Positions 51,711-62,795 of a stretch of 64,000 nt of DNA are shown piece after piece. The position numbers and the translations under genes were made by a program. Location: positions 62,001-126,000 of the forward strand of contig NZ_SSYB01000005.1 in the NCBI RefSeq assembly GCF_004917075.1, written 5' to 3'. This DNA comes from Geomonas edaphica. Lineage in GTDB: Bacteria; Desulfobacterota; Desulfuromonadia; Geobacterales; Geobacteraceae. Numbering within the stretch: the stretch's first letter is position 1; each line of letters opens with the position of its first letter. The notes beneath the pieces are model-generated. The model saw only the letters and a program-made list of their open reading frames with translations. It was not told the origin of the DNA and made no database searches.

Positions 51711-52274
51711 ATGTATACCACTAACGACTTTAAGAAGGGCCTCGTCATCAAGCTTGACGGCGCCCCCTGCGTACTCCTCGATGTTGCCTTCCAGTCCCCC
51801 TCCGCCCGCGGCGCCAACACCATGGTGAAGACCAAGTACCGCAACCTGCTTACCGCGCAGGTGCTCGAAAAGACCTTCCGTTCCGGCGACAAGGTCGACG
51901 AGGCGGACTTCGAGCGTCACAAGGGGCAGTTCCTCTACGCCGACGGCGGCCGTGGCGTCTTCATGGACCTCGAGAACTACGAGCAGTTCGAGATGGAAGA
52001 AGACAATTTCGAAGCCATCGCCCCCTTTCTTCTGGACGGGACCGAAGTGCAGCTCGGCATCTTCCAGGAGCGCATGGTGAGCGTCGACCTCCCCATGGTG
52101 GTCGAACTCATCGTCACCGAGACCGCCCCCGCGCTGAAGAACGCCACCGCGACCGCACAGACCAAGGAAGCGCTCCTCGAGACGGGCCTGCGTCTGCAGG
52201 TGCCGCCGTACCTCGAAACCGGCGAGAAAATCAAAGTCGACACCCGGGACGGGCGTTTCATCTCCCGCGCCTAA
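51711..52274 (+). CDS. efpL: Elongation factor P-like protein EfpL (YeiP)
   Basis: EF-P paralogue of 187 residues (ATG at 51711 with AAAGGAG seven bases before it; a TTG two codons earlier is not needed). QSPSARGANTMVKTK at 28-42 is the YeiP/EfpL signature, with R33 at the loop tip where canonical EF-P has a modifiable Lys. Such factors relieve ribosome stalling at proline-rich and related motifs. GLRLQVPPYLETGEKIKVDT is the C-terminal OB domain. No modification enzymes (EpmA, EpmB, EarP) are near, in keeping with an unmodified Arg. Confidence 0.92.
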   Translation: MYTTNDFKKGLVIKLDGAPCVLLDVAFQSPSARGANTMVKTKYRNLLTAQVLEKTFRSGDKVDEADFERHKGQFLYADGGRGVFMDLENYEQFEMEEDNFEAIAPFLLDGTEVQLGIFQERMVSVDLPMVVELIVTETAPALKNATATAQTKEALLETGLRLQVPPYLETGEKIKVDTRDGRFISRA

Positions 52275-52454
52275 CGTCATTTGCGATCGATTCCAGCCGG
52301 AGCCCGTGTCCCACGTTCCATCGCATGCCGTCGCCTCGCTTCGCAGGCGGGAGGGGATAGGGTGAGGAAGGGGCGTTTCTCATTGTCAGCAAAGCGGCTG
52401 TGTGTCTGAAGTGAAGGACATTGAAGACTGGCTGTAAAAATTAGAAGAAAAGGG

Positions 52455-52483
52455 TTGACACAGTCGGCGATTCAAAGTATAAA
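52455..52483 (+). promoter_or_regulatory. Promoter of tRNA-Phe
   Basis: TTGACA (52455-52460), a 17-nt spacer and TATAAA (52478-52483). Transcription should start near 52490, about 5 nt before the tRNA 5' end. Confidence 0.85.
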
Positions 52484-52494
52484 GTTGGTCTCTT

Positions 52495-52570
52495 GCCCAG
52501 ATAGCTCAGTCGGTAGAGCAGAGGATTGAAAATCCTCGTGTCGGCGGTTCGATTCCGTCTCTGGGCACCA
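52495..52570 (+). tRNA. tRNA-Phe (anticodon GAA)
   Basis: A 76-nt cloverleaf with acceptor arms GCCCAGA and TCTGGGC, discriminator A and encoded CCA. The anticodon stem-loop GAGGATTGAAAATCCTC gives anticodon GAA. The T arm contains GGTTCGATTCC. A strong promoter and a terminator bracket it. Confidence 0.97.
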
Positions 52571-52584
52571 CCCAAAAATAAAGA

Positions 52585-52616
52585 AGGTCAGCTAGGAATA
52601 GCTGACCTCTTTTTTT
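52585..52616 (+). terminator. Intrinsic terminator of tRNA-Phe
   Basis: AGGTCAGCTA and TAGCTGACCT form a perfect 10-bp stem with loop GGAA, followed by CTTTTTTTT. Confidence 0.9.
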
Positions 52617-52663
52617 ACAAACTCTATGGGAGCTCATCCTCCCAGCTTCGATCCGGAGGTGCC

Positions 52664-53101
52664 ATGTACCTCAACACCGATCACTTTGCTCGCTGTATCA
52701 AGACCCTCGAAACATCCCTGACCCTCCTCGGCAACTCCGACCCTGAAAGCATCGACTACGAGATTTTTCGAAACGCAGTGGTGAAAGGTTTCGAACTGAC
52801 TCTTGAGACGGGTGGAAAACTCCTGCGTAAGGCTCTGAAGGCGTTCACCGGCAGCCCAAGGGAAGTCGATGCCCTCACCTACAAAGATGTGCTGCGGCAC
52901 GCAGCCAAGCACGGCCTGCTCGATACAGACACTGTGGCACGCTGGTTCATCTATCGCGACAACAGAAACAGCACCGCCCATGACTACGGCGTCGGTTTCG
53001 CCGAAGATACTCTTAAGCTGCTGCCGGGATTCCTCACGGATGCCCGCGCTCTGGAGGCAACCTTGCGTGAGCGATTTGGAAACGGCGGGCAGGATGCTTG
53101 A
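52664..53101 (+). CDS. hepT: HepT-type HEPN toxin (HI0074 family)
   Basis: Helical protein of 145 residues (ATG at 52664 with CGGAGG upstream). The HEPN ribonuclease motif Rx4HxY is R101-NSTA-H106-D-Y108 (RDNRNSTAHDYG). FELTLETGGKLLRKALKAFT is typical of the HI0074 (nucleotidyltransferase substrate-binding) family. In studied pairs HepT cleaves RNA and is silenced when MntA adds AMP to the Tyr of this motif. The next gene overlaps by 8 nt and encodes such an MntA. It lies straight after the tRNA-Phe terminator. Confidence 0.9.
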   Translation: MYLNTDHFARCIKTLETSLTLLGNSDPESIDYEIFRNAVVKGFELTLETGGKLLRKALKAFTGSPREVDALTYKDVLRHAAKHGLLDTDTVARWFIYRDNRNSTAHDYGVGFAEDTLKLLPGFLTDARALEATLRERFGNGGQDA

Positions 53102-53426
53102 TATTCGCCCGGAATGGCTGGAGATCGTACGCGAGCTTCTTGCCGTTCATGTCCCCGATGCGGAAGTATGGGCCTACGGCAGCCGCGTCCAGGGGACGTC
53201 CCACGACGGGAGCGATCTCGACCTGGTGGTCAGAAATCCTTTGGAGATCGGGACGCCGCAAGCCGACCTTTATTCCCTGCGGGAGGCGCTCCGCGAAAGT
53301 GGGCTACCGATACTGGTCGACGTCTTGGACTGGGCTCGCATTCCCGAGAGCTTTCAGCGTGAGATAGCGCGCGGCGAGAAGGTTGTCCTGCAGAGACCTC
53401 CGGTAACCGCGTCACAGCGTCCTTAG
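53094..53426 (+). CDS. mntA: MntA-type minimal nucleotidyltransferase antitoxin
   Basis: Protein of 110 residues. The nucleotidyltransferase motif GSx10DxD is G29-S30 to D41 and D43 (YGSRVQGTSHDGSDLDLVV), with a third acidic residue in ILVDVLDWARI. The ATG at 53094 lies inside the end of hepT, so expression is coupled. In the toxin-first order seen here, as in Shewanella HepT/MntA, it should adenylylate and silence HepT. It could also protect against phage; that is inference. Confidence 0.9.
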   Translation: MLDIRPEWLEIVRELLAVHVPDAEVWAYGSRVQGTSHDGSDLDLVVRNPLEIGTPQADLYSLREALRESGLPILVDVLDWARIPESFQREIARGEKVVLQRPPVTASQRP

Positions 53427-53456
53427 TTTGAATCTTGTCATCCGGACCAGTCCCCG

Positions 53457-56360
53457 CTAGCCGGGAAACTCTATCCTGAACTCCGCACCGTCTTCGGTGT
53501 TCCTTACGCTGAGCCGCCCGCCCGCGCCCTTCTCGATGATGTTCCTGGACATGTAGAGCCCGATCCCGGTTCCCTTTTCCGGCCCCTTTGTCGTGAAATA
53601 CGGCTCGAAGATGCGCGGCAATATCTCCTCAGGAATGCCCCCGGCGTTATCCGCGACCGTGATGACGGATTTTTCCCCATCCCTGAAAATGCGGATCGAT
53701 ATCCGCGGCGCTGCCACCCCCCGCTCCCTGAGCGCTTCCGTAGCGTTGTTCACCAGGTTCATGATGACGTGGGAGAACTCGTTTCGGTGCCCCGTCACGA
53801 CGAGCTTGTCCACCTCCTCGATACGCAGATCGACCCGCAACGCTTTAAGAGGCGCTTCCAGAAGTTTCACCGTGGCGTCCACGGCGGAATTTACATCAAA
53901 CGGCTGCGGCTCTTTTTCCTCTTTCAGAAAATCCTTGAAGTCGTTGATGGTGTTCGACATGTGCTGGATGAGCGCCATCACTCTGCCCACCTCACCCTTC
54001 AGGAACTCGCCGCTAAACTGCCCCAATTCGTAGGTCAGCTGCAACTGCTGGACGACGAGCCCGAGGACGTTCAACGGCTGCCGCCACTGGTGGGCGATGT
54101 TGGCCAGCATCTCCCCCATGGCCGCCAGCCGGCTCTGCCGAACGAGGAGCTGCTCCTTTTCTCGCAGGTCTTCTACCGCGGCAAGGCGCTGGTCGGTTTC
54201 GCGCTGCAACGCAAGGTACGCCTGCTCCAGCTCCGCCGTCCGCTCTCTTACCCGCAGCTCGAGTTCGTCCTTCGCCTTGCGCAGTGCCTCCTCCGCCTCT
54301 TTCCGGCGCGTGATGTCCTCGATGATCGCCACTTCGAATTTGGGCCTGCCGCCGAAATCGCGCACCAACGACAGGGTGAGCCTGGCACATACGTACTCCC
54401 CCGTTTTATGGATGAAGCGCTTCTCTATGCTGTAGCTGTTCAACTCGCCCACTGCCATCTTCCTGAACGGCACAAGGTCAAGGTCCAGGTCATCGGGGTG
54501 AGTGATGTCGGGCCAGGGAGTCGCCAGCATCTCCTCACGGCTGTAGCCCAGCATGTTGCAGAATGCCGCATTGACATCGATCCAGCGCGCATCGTCAAAG
54601 GAGACGCGTCCCATCCCGACGGCCGCCTGTTCGAAGACGGCACGGAACTTCTCCTCGCTCTCCCGAAGTGCGTTCTCTATCCGCTTACGCACCGTTATTT
54701 CCTGGTTTACCGCGACTGCCCCGGTGATCTCGCCTTTGTCATTCCTGATGGGGACCGCGGAAAGAAGGATGACCTTTCGGCTGCCGTCAAACGCTTCTAT
54801 CTCCACTTCTTCATTGAGGATGGTCTCCCCTTTCAGGATGGCCCGCGCGCCTCCCCACTCTTCTGCGGCGATCGCTTCTCCGGAATCGGTCCGCCACCCC
54901 TTGTACCTTTCGTATCCGGCGATCCCGACCTTTGGCGCGCCGCCCCATATCTCTTCAGCAGCCCTGTTGGCATGCAGGATGTCGCCGCTCGCGGTAATTA
55001 CCCATACCCCGACGGGAAGCGTCTCAAGCACGGTGCTTAGCAGTTCCTCGCTTTCCCTGAGCGCCTCCTGGGCCTGTCTTTTGATGGTAATGTCCCGAAT
55101 CGTCAGAACGCCCATGTGCAGTTTTCCTTGCGCATCATGGATCGCCGTCCCCCGGTAGCTGTAGATCCTCTGCCATGTCCGCTCCCGATGCCTTACCAAA
55201 AGCTCGACGTCGTGCAGCTCCTCGCCCCTCATAATCCGGCGAACCGGCCACTGTTCCAGAGGCAGGAGTTCCCCCTCCATCGTTCTCAGTTCGATGGTTC
55301 GGACCGCGCTCTCCAAGGTCTTGACTTCGTCTGACTCCTCCTCGAAGTCGTACATCTCCAGAGCCCGGCGGTTCCAGTAGAGCCCCGCGGTTTCCACGTC
55401 GATGACGATGAGCCCCTCAGCCATGTTGTCGATGATGTCCCGCAGCTTTTCCTCGCTTTGGCGCAGCGCTTCGCGGGCTTTCTGGCCTTCCAGCGCCTGC
55501 ACATGGGTCTCCGCGCGTTTTCCTATCTGGTAGACGATCACCGAGAAGATGACGATCCAGGAGAGCATGAGGAGGCTTATGCTGAACGTTATGCCGTAGA
55601 GGCCGTAAGCCTCGCCGGTGAGGACGAGCCACCCGAGCAGGATGGGGAGGGTAACCGCTGGCAGCAGCAGGGCGCGTGATACGAAGCCGCCTGGCGTGGG
55701 TGAGGTGAATACCGCCATGAACGCATCTCGCGGTCTTGCGAGGAGAAGCCCGATGCCGAGGAGAATGAGCGATAAGGTCGTAGGCCAGGCGATGCCTGTC
55801 ACGCGCGGGGCCGCATAGAGCCCTTCAACGCGATAAAGGTACCCGAGAAACCCCATCAGACCCAGCAGGCAAAGGACACTCCCCAGCAACTGGGCCACCT
55901 GGGTCGCCACCCTTTTTACTTGCAGCAGCAAAAAAATGCCGATGCCGCAGAGGGTGAATGCGGTGGCACCGGGGGGACCCATCCGGTTCGGGTGCAGGAC
56001 CCCCAGTGCACCCGGCTGTTCATACGCCACGAGCTGGTCAATGCCGAAATCGACGTCGAGGAGGTGCTCGAGCAGGGTGAGCGCAGCGATCACCGTTGCC
56101 GGTGCCGCCAGGATGGCCGCCAGCCCCCTAGAGCCCCTGGGCTCCTCCGCAACTACGGCAACGGCAAGGCCGCAGAGAAGGAGGCACAACGAGGCGTTCG
56201 TCTTCATCACGAAATGATGCAAGCCGCTTGAGGTTAGGAGGCCGGAGAGCCAGAAGACGAGATGTATCGCTCCGATCACGGCCGCGACGATGCCGCTTAG
56301 GGCCGCGCCGCGTCGCAGGTGTTGTTCCGTCGGCTGTAAGTGGTTCAGGTAGGGGGCCAT
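53457..56360 (-). CDS. Multi-PAS membrane sensor histidine kinase
   Basis: Large kinase of 967 residues. The first 290 or so contain about eight or nine hydrophobic helices with short loops (a MASE-like membrane sensor). Three PAS domains follow (about 295-430, 435-565 and 570-700), each closing with a PAC-like segment such as [19 protein letters not shown] coiled linker leads to HisKA ([20 protein letters not shown], with the acceptor His) and HATPase_c ([44 protein letters not shown]). No receiver is attached. GAGG lies before the ATG. It is divergent from the next kinase gene. Confidence 0.9.
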   Translation of the reverse strand: MAPYLNHLQPTEQHLRRGAALSGIVAAVIGAIHLVFWLSGLLTSSGLHHFVMKTNASLCLLLCGLAVAVVAEEPRGSRGLAAILAAPATVIAALTLLEHLLDVDFGIDQLVAYEQPGALGVLHPNRMGPPGATAFTLCGIGIFLLLQVKRVATQVAQLLGSVLCLLGLMGFLGYLYRVEGLYAAPRVTGIAWPTTLSLILLGIGLLLARPRDAFMAVFTSPTPGGFVSRALLLPAVTLPILLGWLVLTGEAYGLYGITFSISLLMLSWIVIFSVIVYQIGKRAETHVQALEGQKAREALRQSEEKLRDIIDNMAEGLIVIDVETAGLYWNRRALEMYDFEEESDEVKTLESAVRTIELRTMEGELLPLEQWPVRRIMRGEELHDVELLVRHRERTWQRIYSYRGTAIHDAQGKLHMGVLTIRDITIKRQAQEALRESEELLSTVLETLPVGVWVITASGDILHANRAAEEIWGGAPKVGIAGYERYKGWRTDSGEAIAAEEWGGARAILKGETILNEEVEIEAFDGSRKVILLSAVPIRNDKGEITGAVAVNQEITVRKRIENALRESEEKFRAVFEQAAVGMGRVSFDDARWIDVNAAFCNMLGYSREEMLATPWPDITHPDDLDLDLVPFRKMAVGELNSYSIEKRFIHKTGEYVCARLTLSLVRDFGGRPKFEVAIIEDITRRKEAEEALRKAKDELELRVRERTAELEQAYLALQRETDQRLAAVEDLREKEQLLVRQSRLAAMGEMLANIAHQWRQPLNVLGLVVQQLQLTYELGQFSGEFLKGEVGRVMALIQHMSNTINDFKDFLKEEKEPQPFDVNSAVDATVKLLEAPLKALRVDLRIEEVDKLVVTGHRNEFSHVIMNLVNNATEALRERGVAAPRISIRIFRDGEKSVITVADNAGGIPEEILPRIFEPYFTTKGPEKGTGIGLYMSRNIIEKGAGGRLSVRNTEDGAEFRIEFPG

Positions 56361-56634
56361 GAAGCCTCATGTCCGCGGGGATTGAAATTAAAAAACCTTA
56401 CTCAATATAGCAGTCCTTTCCCGGAGTGCAGCTAAATCAGTCAAAGGTTTTGGGCCCCGAACGCCGATCTGTCACATGTTTTACCTCTGCATGCTTTCTT
56501 GAGCCGGATCGACATACTATCGGCGCACGTTTAACCCGATAATTTTAGTTCCAGCTATTGCCATACTGATAAAATGAAGCAAACTGTCTGGAACATAAAC
56601 GAAACCAATCTCATAGGAGCTGACATCCGCGTCC

Positions 56635-58794
56635 ATGTTAATGGCAAAGGAAAAAGCTAAGACTGACACAGCACTCGGTAGATCGGTCAATGTTCTGAAA
56701 AGGCACCTGTTCGCCGGAGTGGTGGTGCTGAACATAGTCGTTGCCGGGATGGTCTCGTTCGCCTTGATGAAAAGCCGGGACGTATACACGGAGCGGGCAA
56801 GCGTCACGACGCAGAACCTTGCCCGGGTGCTCGACGAGAACATTTCCGGCATCTTCTCCAAGATAGACATATCATTGCAGGCGGTCTGCGACGAGTACGA
56901 ACGGCAGCTTGGGGCCGGGCAGGTGGACTCCGCAGCCCTCAGCCGCTTCATAGTTCGGCAGCAGGCCCGGCTCCCGGAGCTGGTCTCGCTCAGGGCGACC
57001 GATATGGCAGGGGTCGCTTTATACGGTCCCAATGTCACGCCGGCAACCACGAAGAGCCTCGCCCATCGCGACTACTTCATATACCTGCGCCAGACCCCCG
57101 ACGCGGGGCTCGTCATCTCCAAGCCGCTCATCGGCGGCATCTCCGGTAAATGGATGATCGTCCTTGCCCGGCGCGTGAACGCTCCGGACGGCTCCTTCGC
57201 AGGGCTTGCCTATGCCGGGGTGTCCCTCGACTACCTGTCCCATACTTTCTCCACGCTCAATATCGGCAAACAGGGGCTGTTGTCGCTGGTGGCGTCGGAC
57301 TTGAGCGTCGTGGCGCGCTACCCCAAATTGAACCGCTCCCCCGGCGGCTCTGAGATCAAGGTCACTTCCAACCGGTTCAGGTCGCTGCTCGCCAAGGGGG
57401 AGAGCATGGGGACCTACCGCACGAAGAGCAGCGTGGACGGGGTGGAGCGGGTCTTCTCCTTCCGAAAGATTGCGCTACCGCAGCCGCTCTACGTCTTCGT
57501 CGCCATGTCCACGGCCGATTACCTTGCCAACTGGTACAACGACCTCTATCGCGGGGTCCTCTTCGTGCTTGTCTTCATGATCATGACGACGACGCTCACG
57601 CAGGTTTTCAACCGCGAGTGGGACCGCAGCAGGGAGGCGGAGCAGGCGCTGAAGGCGATGGAGGACGAGCGGCTCAAGATGGAGAAACTGGAATCCCTCG
57701 GCATCTTAGCCGGCGGCATCGCGCATGATTTCAACAACATCCTGACCGGCATCATGGGTAACCTCTCCTTTGCGAGGATGCAACTAGAGCCGGAGCACCG
57801 CTCCCAGCCCCTTTTGGAGGCGGCGGAGCGCGCGTCGCTGCGCGCGGGAGACTTGGCCAAGCAACTGCTCACCTTCGCGCGCGGGGGAGCGCCGGTCCGG
57901 GCGGTCACCTCGGTGGGCGTGCTGGTGGACGAGGCCGTCTCGCTCACCCTGAGCGGTTCCAACGTGAAGGGGATCGTCGACGTCCCGGCGTCGCTGAGCG
58001 CGGTGGAGGCCGATGCGGGACAGATGTGTCAGGCTTTCAGCAACATCATCATGAACGCCGTGCAGGCGATGCCCGAGGGGGGACTGCTCGTCATCACCGC
58101 TCGCGACCACCTGCTCGAGGCGAACAACTGGCAGAAGCTCCCGCCCGGGCCGTACGTGAGCGTCGCATTCTCTGATGAGGGGGGCGGCATCTCGCAGGAG
58201 GACCTCAAGAAGGTTTTCGATCCCTACTTCACCACCAAACCGCAGGGGAAGGGGCTGGGGCTCGCCTCGGTCTACTCCATCGTCAAAAGGCACGGCGGCA
58301 GCGTGAGCGTCGATTCTCAAAAAGGCGATGGTACGACCTTCACCATTTATCTACCCTCGTTGGGGGCAAGCGGTGAGGAACAAGCACCCGAGGTGACGCA
58401 CGTCAGCCAGGTGCCTCCCTCCGCGCTCTCCCTGCTGGTGATGGACGACGAGGAGGTGATCCGGCAGTTGGCGGCGGGGGTGCTCGGGCATCTAGGGCAC
58501 CGGGTGGTGACCTGCGCCGACGGCGGCGACGCGGTGGAATTGTACCGCGCGGCGCTGCAGGAGGGGGCTCCCTTCTCTGCGGTGCTGGTGGATCTCACCA
58601 TACCCGGAGGGATGGGGGGGAAGGACGCGGCGCAGCAGATCCTCTCCCTCGATCCGAAAGCGCGCCTAGTCGTGATGAGCGGCTACTCCAACGACCCAGT
58701 CATGGCGAACTTCCGCGACTACGGTTTCTTGAAGGCCCTGCACAAGCCTTTTGACGCGCAGGCGATGGCGTCAGTGCTGGAGTCCCTGCTTTAA
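56635..58794 (+). CDS. Cache-domain hybrid histidine kinase with C-terminal receiver
   Basis: Protein of 719 residues. TM1 (VVVLNIVVAGMVSFALM) and TM2 (GVLFVLVFMIMTTTLTQVF, about 305-325) flank a periplasmic dCache-like sensor with HRDYFIYLRQTPDAGLVISK and GSFAGLAYAGVSLDYL. HisKA follows with [20 protein letters not shown], then HATPase_c with DEGGGISQEDLKKVFDPYFT and GKGLGLASVYSI. The receiver (about 600-719) has VMDDEE and acceptor Asp in AVLVDLTIPGGMGG. Start choice between the first ATG and one two codons later is open. Ligand unknown. Confidence 0.91.
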   Translation: MLMAKEKAKTDTALGRSVNVLKRHLFAGVVVLNIVVAGMVSFALMKSRDVYTERASVTTQNLARVLDENISGIFSKIDISLQAVCDEYERQLGAGQVDSAALSRFIVRQQARLPELVSLRATDMAGVALYGPNVTPATTKSLAHRDYFIYLRQTPDAGLVISKPLIGGISGKWMIVLARRVNAPDGSFAGLAYAGVSLDYLSHTFSTLNIGKQGLLSLVASDLSVVARYPKLNRSPGGSEIKVTSNRFRSLLAKGESMGTYRTKSSVDGVERVFSFRKIALPQPLYVFVAMSTADYLANWYNDLYRGVLFVLVFMIMTTTLTQVFNREWDRSREAEQALKAMEDERLKMEKLESLGILAGGIAHDFNNILTGIMGNLSFARMQLEPEHRSQPLLEAAERASLRAGDLAKQLLTFARGGAPVRAVTSVGVLVDEAVSLTLSGSNVKGIVDVPASLSAVEADAGQMCQAFSNIIMNAVQAMPEGGLLVITARDHLLEANNWQKLPPGPYVSVAFSDEGGGISQEDLKKVFDPYFTTKPQGKGLGLASVYSIVKRHGGSVSVDSQKGDGTTFTIYLPSLGASGEEQAPEVTHVSQVPPSALSLLVMDDEEVIRQLAAGVLGHLGHRVVTCADGGDAVELYRAALQEGAPFSAVLVDLTIPGGMGGKDAAQQILSLDPKARLVVMSGYSNDPVMANFRDYGFLKALHKPFDAQAMASVLESLL

Positions 58795-59006
58795 ATCGGG
58801 CACGGTAAGGGAAATCGAATTCTTACCTGCGTTTATCGCAATACCTACTTCATTGTATTGTCCCGAGGATTGCACTATATTAACGGCTCTTTAAGAGAGG
58901 CTGCGGAACTGTGTTGTCACAGGAAGTACTGTCAAAGGAGCTGCCCGCCCGACGCGTGGGCCGTCATGCGGCAGACTTCGGAACCTGTGCTGCTATGAGG
59001 TTACCC

Positions 59007-61523
59007 ATGAACTCGAAGGGATCCTGGCATGACCAGGGACACCTGCCTTCATCCTTTGCCCGCTTCTTCATCTTCGTTTTCCCGCTCCTTATCTTCAGTG
59101 TCGTCTTGCTGTTGTCTTGCCTTGTCCCTACCGCCGTCCTCGCCTCTCCCAGAACCGTTTCCGTCGGCGTCTACGACAACCCCCCGAAGATTTTCGTCTC
59201 GGCAGCCGGTAAGCCTGCGGGGATCTTTGTCGACATCATCGAGCACATAGCCGCAAAAGAGGGTTGGCAGCTGCAGTACGTGACCGGGACCTGGAGCCAG
59301 GGGCTGGAGCGCCTGCAAAAAGGCGAAATAGACCTGATGCCGGATGTCGCATATACGGCGGAGCGCGAGAAGGTTTATTCCTTCAACAAGGTTGCCGTCC
59401 TTTCCGGCTGGTCGCAGGTCTATGCCCGCAAGGGAAGCGGCATCCAGTCGATACTGGACCTAAACGGCAAGCGTGTGGCGGGGCTTGAGAAGACCATCCA
59501 GCTGGAAACCCTGGACCGGCAGGCGAAGAGTTTCGGCTTGAAGATCACCCAGGTGCCGGTCTCGAACTACAAGACGGAATTCGAGATGATCGCCTCGGGC
59601 AAGGTCGATGCCGGGGTCACCAACCGCTATTACGGGTTGATGTTCGCCAGGAAATCGGGATTGGAGGATACCCCGATCATGTTCGACCCGGCCCCCTACT
59701 GCTTCGCGGCCCGAAAGGACGCCGCCGGGCCGCTGCAGCTTTTGGAGGTCATCGACGGCCACCTGACCGCGATGAAAACGGATCCCCAGTCCGTGTACTA
59801 CGCCACGATGAAGCGGTGGACTTCGGAAGAGGTGCACTTCAACCTCCCGGCCTGGCTGCCGCTCCTTGGAGGGGTGCTGGGCGCCGCACTGATCATGAGC
59901 CTGGTCGGCGGGGTCGTCTTGAAACAGCAGGTGAACGTACGGACCAGGGAGCTGCAACAGATCAACCGGGAGATGGAGCAGCGCATCGACGAGCGTACCA
60001 GCTCGTTGCGCCAGGCGAACCAGCAGCTGTGTAACGCCCTAGACGAACTGGCCCTTGCCAAGGAGGGGGCCGAGGCAGCCAACCGCGCGAAGTCGCTCTT
60101 CCTCGCCAACATGAGCCATGAAATAAGAACCCCGCTGAACGCCGTGCTCGGGTTCAGCCAGATCGTCCTGCACGACCCCAACCTCTCGCCGGCGAACCGG
60201 CGCAACCTAAAGACGGTTAACCGCTCCGGCGAGCACCTCTTGGCCCTGATCAACGACGTGCTCGACATGGCCAAGATCGAATCGGGGCGCATGAGTGTTG
60301 AGGCGCTCCCTTTCGATCTGCCCGGAGTGCTGCAGGACGTGGTGGAGGTTTTCTCTCCCAAGGCGGCTTCCAAGGAGTTGCAGCTCATGCTCGAGGTACA
60401 TCCGGATACGCCGCGCTACGTGCTTGGGGATGCGGGGAAGCTGCGCCAGATCGTCATCAACCTGGTTGGAAACGCGGTGAAGTTCACCGACCATGGTTGG
60501 GTAGCGCTCCGCGCGCGGGGGGACATGCGTGACGGCCGCCCGTTCGTGGAAGTGGAGGTGGAAGATACCGGGCCCGGCGTGGCGCCGGAGGACATCCAGC
60601 ACGTTTTCGGCCTCTTCGAGCAGGCGGACGTCGGCAGAAGGACCCAGGGAGGGACCGGACTCGGGCTCCCGATCAGCCGCGAGTACGCCCGGCTCATGGG
60701 GGGGGATCTGTCGGTTTCCAGCGAAGCGGGGCACGGCGCATGTTTCCGCGTGATCCTTCCCGTGGTCGAGGCGGAGCAGGCGCCCGCTCCGGTGCCTGCC
60801 GGGCAACCGCGCCGGGTGCTGCGCCTGAAGCCGGGACAGCGGACCTGGCAGCTTTTAGTGGTGGACGACCGCGAAACGAACCGGGAGATCCTGGTGAAGA
60901 TGCTCACCCCGGCGGGGTTCAGCGTCATCGAGGCGAAGGACGGGCAAAGCGGCATCGAAGCGTTCGCCTCCCATACGCCGGACCTCGTTTTCATGGACGT
61001 GGTGATGCCGGTCATGGACGGGCGCGAGGCGACCAGGCGCATACGCGCCCTGCCCGAGGGGAAGGACGTCCCCATCATAGCCGTTTCGGCCAGCGTCTTC
61101 GAGGAGCAGTTGCGGGAAGTCATGGCGGCGGGGGTCGACGATTTCCTGCGCAAGCCGTTTCGCGAGGAGGAGCTTTTCGAGAAGGTGGGCCGGCTGCTTC
61201 CGGTCGAGTTCGAGTATGAAGACGAGGAGGGCGCCCCGGTCGCAAGCGGGGAAGGCGTCTTGTCGGATGCGGGGATGGCCGAGGCGGTGGCGCTCCTTCC
61301 CAATGAGGTGCGCTCCGAACTGATCGCCGCGGCGCGGGAGCTGGACCGCGGGCGCATCCTTTCCCTGCTTGGATGCATCAGCGAGAGCGCGCCCGGGGTG
61401 GCCGACCGCCTGCGCGACCATGCTGAAGGGTACCGCTTCGATCTGATCGAGGAGGTGCTCCTGCAAACGCCGGGGCAGGTCGGGGAACCTGCGGTTTCGG
61501 GTAGAGAGGCGGACACGGTATGA
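59007..61523 (+). CDS. Hybrid histidine kinase with periplasmic SBP_bac_3 sensor
   Basis: Protein of 838 residues from the ATG at 59007 (GAGG upstream); the frame opens at 58911. An N-terminal signal/anchor ([18 protein letters not shown]) precedes a type-3 solute-binding domain (about 55-280; [20 protein letters not shown]). A second helix ([20 protein letters not shown]) leads to a coiled linker, HisKA ([19 protein letters not shown]), HATPase_c ([30 protein letters not shown]) and a receiver ([29 protein letters not shown]). A tail of about 100 residues may hold a degenerate Hpt. It resembles BvgS/EvgS. It overlaps the next gene by ATGA. Confidence 0.92.
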   Translation: MNSKGSWHDQGHLPSSFARFFIFVFPLLIFSVVLLLSCLVPTAVLASPRTVSVGVYDNPPKIFVSAAGKPAGIFVDIIEHIAAKEGWQLQYVTGTWSQGLERLQKGEIDLMPDVAYTAEREKVYSFNKVAVLSGWSQVYARKGSGIQSILDLNGKRVAGLEKTIQLETLDRQAKSFGLKITQVPVSNYKTEFEMIASGKVDAGVTNRYYGLMFARKSGLEDTPIMFDPAPYCFAARKDAAGPLQLLEVIDGHLTAMKTDPQSVYYATMKRWTSEEVHFNLPAWLPLLGGVLGAALIMSLVGGVVLKQQVNVRTRELQQINREMEQRIDERTSSLRQANQQLCNALDELALAKEGAEAANRAKSLFLANMSHEIRTPLNAVLGFSQIVLHDPNLSPANRRNLKTVNRSGEHLLALINDVLDMAKIESGRMSVEALPFDLPGVLQDVVEVFSPKAASKELQLMLEVHPDTPRYVLGDAGKLRQIVINLVGNAVKFTDHGWVALRARGDMRDGRPFVEVEVEDTGPGVAPEDIQHVFGLFEQADVGRRTQGGTGLGLPISREYARLMGGDLSVSSEAGHGACFRVILPVVEAEQAPAPVPAGQPRRVLRLKPGQRTWQLLVVDDRETNREILVKMLTPAGFSVIEAKDGQSGIEAFASHTPDLVFMDVVMPVMDGREATRRIRALPEGKDVPIIAVSASVFEEQLREVMAAGVDDFLRKPFREEELFEKVGRLLPVEFEYEDEEGAPVASGEGVLSDAGMAEAVALLPNEVRSELIAAARELDRGRILSLLGCISESAPGVADRLRDHAEGYRFDLIEEVLLQTPGQVGEPAVSGREADTV

Positions 61524-62782
61524 CGGAAAAAACGGCAATGATCCTGATCGTCGACGACACCCCGGCCAACCTGCAGCTCCTGGAATCGATCCTGAAGGAG
61601 AAGGGCTACGAGGTGCGGGGGGCCATCAACGGTCCCATGGCCCTCAAGGCGGCGCGGCTGCAGCCCCCGGACCTGGTCATGCTCGACATAAACATGCCGG
61701 AGATGAACGGTTTCGAGGTCTGTCGCGCCTTAAAAGAAGACCCGGCACTCGCCTCCATCCCGGTGATCTTCGTCTCCGCCGCGGTGGAGACTGCGGACAA
61801 GCTGCGTGCCTTCGACGAGGGGGGCGTTGATTACGTGACCAAGCCGTTCCAGGCGCAGGAAGTGCTCGCCCGGGTGGAGACCCATCTCGAGCTCTCCCGG
61901 GTGCGTGGAGAGCTGCAAAGGCAAAATGCCGAACTCGCGCGGACTCTGGAGAACCTGACCCGCGCCCAGGTGCACCTGGTGCAGTCGGAGAAGATGGCGG
62001 CCCTGGGGCTTCTGACCGCGGGGGTCGCACACGAACTCAACAACCCACTTAACTTCATCGCCGCCAGCGTACAGGGGCTGAAAAAGACCGTGGCGCCGAT
62101 CGACGAGTTGATGGCGCTCTGCCAGGCCCTACCGGGCGGGGTATGCGATGAGGTGATCGGCCGCATCGAGACGTGGTGCCGGGACAACGAGCTTGGTGAA
62201 CTGCGCGAGAGCATGAATGAGCTCGTGAACAACGCCTGTTACGGCGCGAACCGGGCCGCCGAGATCGTGAGCAGCCTGAGGATCTTCTCCCGCATGGACG
62301 AGGCGGAGCGAAAGAGCGTGAACCTGCACGAGTGCCTCGACGCCGCCCTGCTGCTTTTGAACGGCTCCTACAAGGACCGCATCCGCATCGAACGGCACTA
62401 CGACGATCTCCCCCCATGGCTGTGCCAGCCCGGCAGGCTGAACCAGGTGTTCATGAATTTGCTGGCAAACGCCGTTGACGCGATCCTTGCCAAACCGGAA
62501 AAAGTTGACGCGACCATCCGCGTCAGCACCCGGATGGAGGAGCGTGACGGACGTTGCTGCGCCGTGGTGGAGATCGCGGACAGCGGGACAGGCATGACGG
62601 ACGAGGTGCGCAAGCACCTGTTCGAACCGTTCTTCACCACCAAGGAAGTCGGCAAGGGGGTCGGCCTCGGGCTTTCCATCTCGCACGGCATCGTCCGCGA
62701 CCACCAGGGCGTTATCGAGGTGGAGAGCCGCGCCGGGCAGGGGAGCGCATTCCGCGTGATCCTGCCGCAGCTCGAAACCTGA
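61520..62782 (+). CDS. Receiver-histidine kinase protein
   Basis: Protein of 420 residues with the receiver first: [20 protein letters not shown] and the acceptor Asp in [16 protein letters not shown] (about 1-125). A coiled linker follows, then HisKA with [20 protein letters not shown] and HATPase_c with [31 protein letters not shown] and [11 protein letters not shown]. No membrane segment. It starts inside the stop of the upstream hybrid kinase, so it may accept phosphate from it and act as the next step of a relay. Confidence 0.92.
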   Translation: MTEKTAMILIVDDTPANLQLLESILKEKGYEVRGAINGPMALKAARLQPPDLVMLDINMPEMNGFEVCRALKEDPALASIPVIFVSAAVETADKLRAFDEGGVDYVTKPFQAQEVLARVETHLELSRVRGELQRQNAELARTLENLTRAQVHLVQSEKMAALGLLTAGVAHELNNPLNFIAASVQGLKKTVAPIDELMALCQALPGGVCDEVIGRIETWCRDNELGELRESMNELVNNACYGANRAAEIVSSLRIFSRMDEAERKSVNLHECLDAALLLLNGSYKDRIRIERHYDDLPPWLCQPGRLNQVFMNLLANAVDAILAKPEKVDATIRVSTRMEERDGRCCAVVEIADSGTGMTDEVRKHLFEPFFTTKEVGKGVGLGLSISHGIVRDHQGVIEVESRAGQGSAFRVILPQLET

Positions 62783-62795
62783 GAAAGGAGCCGCC

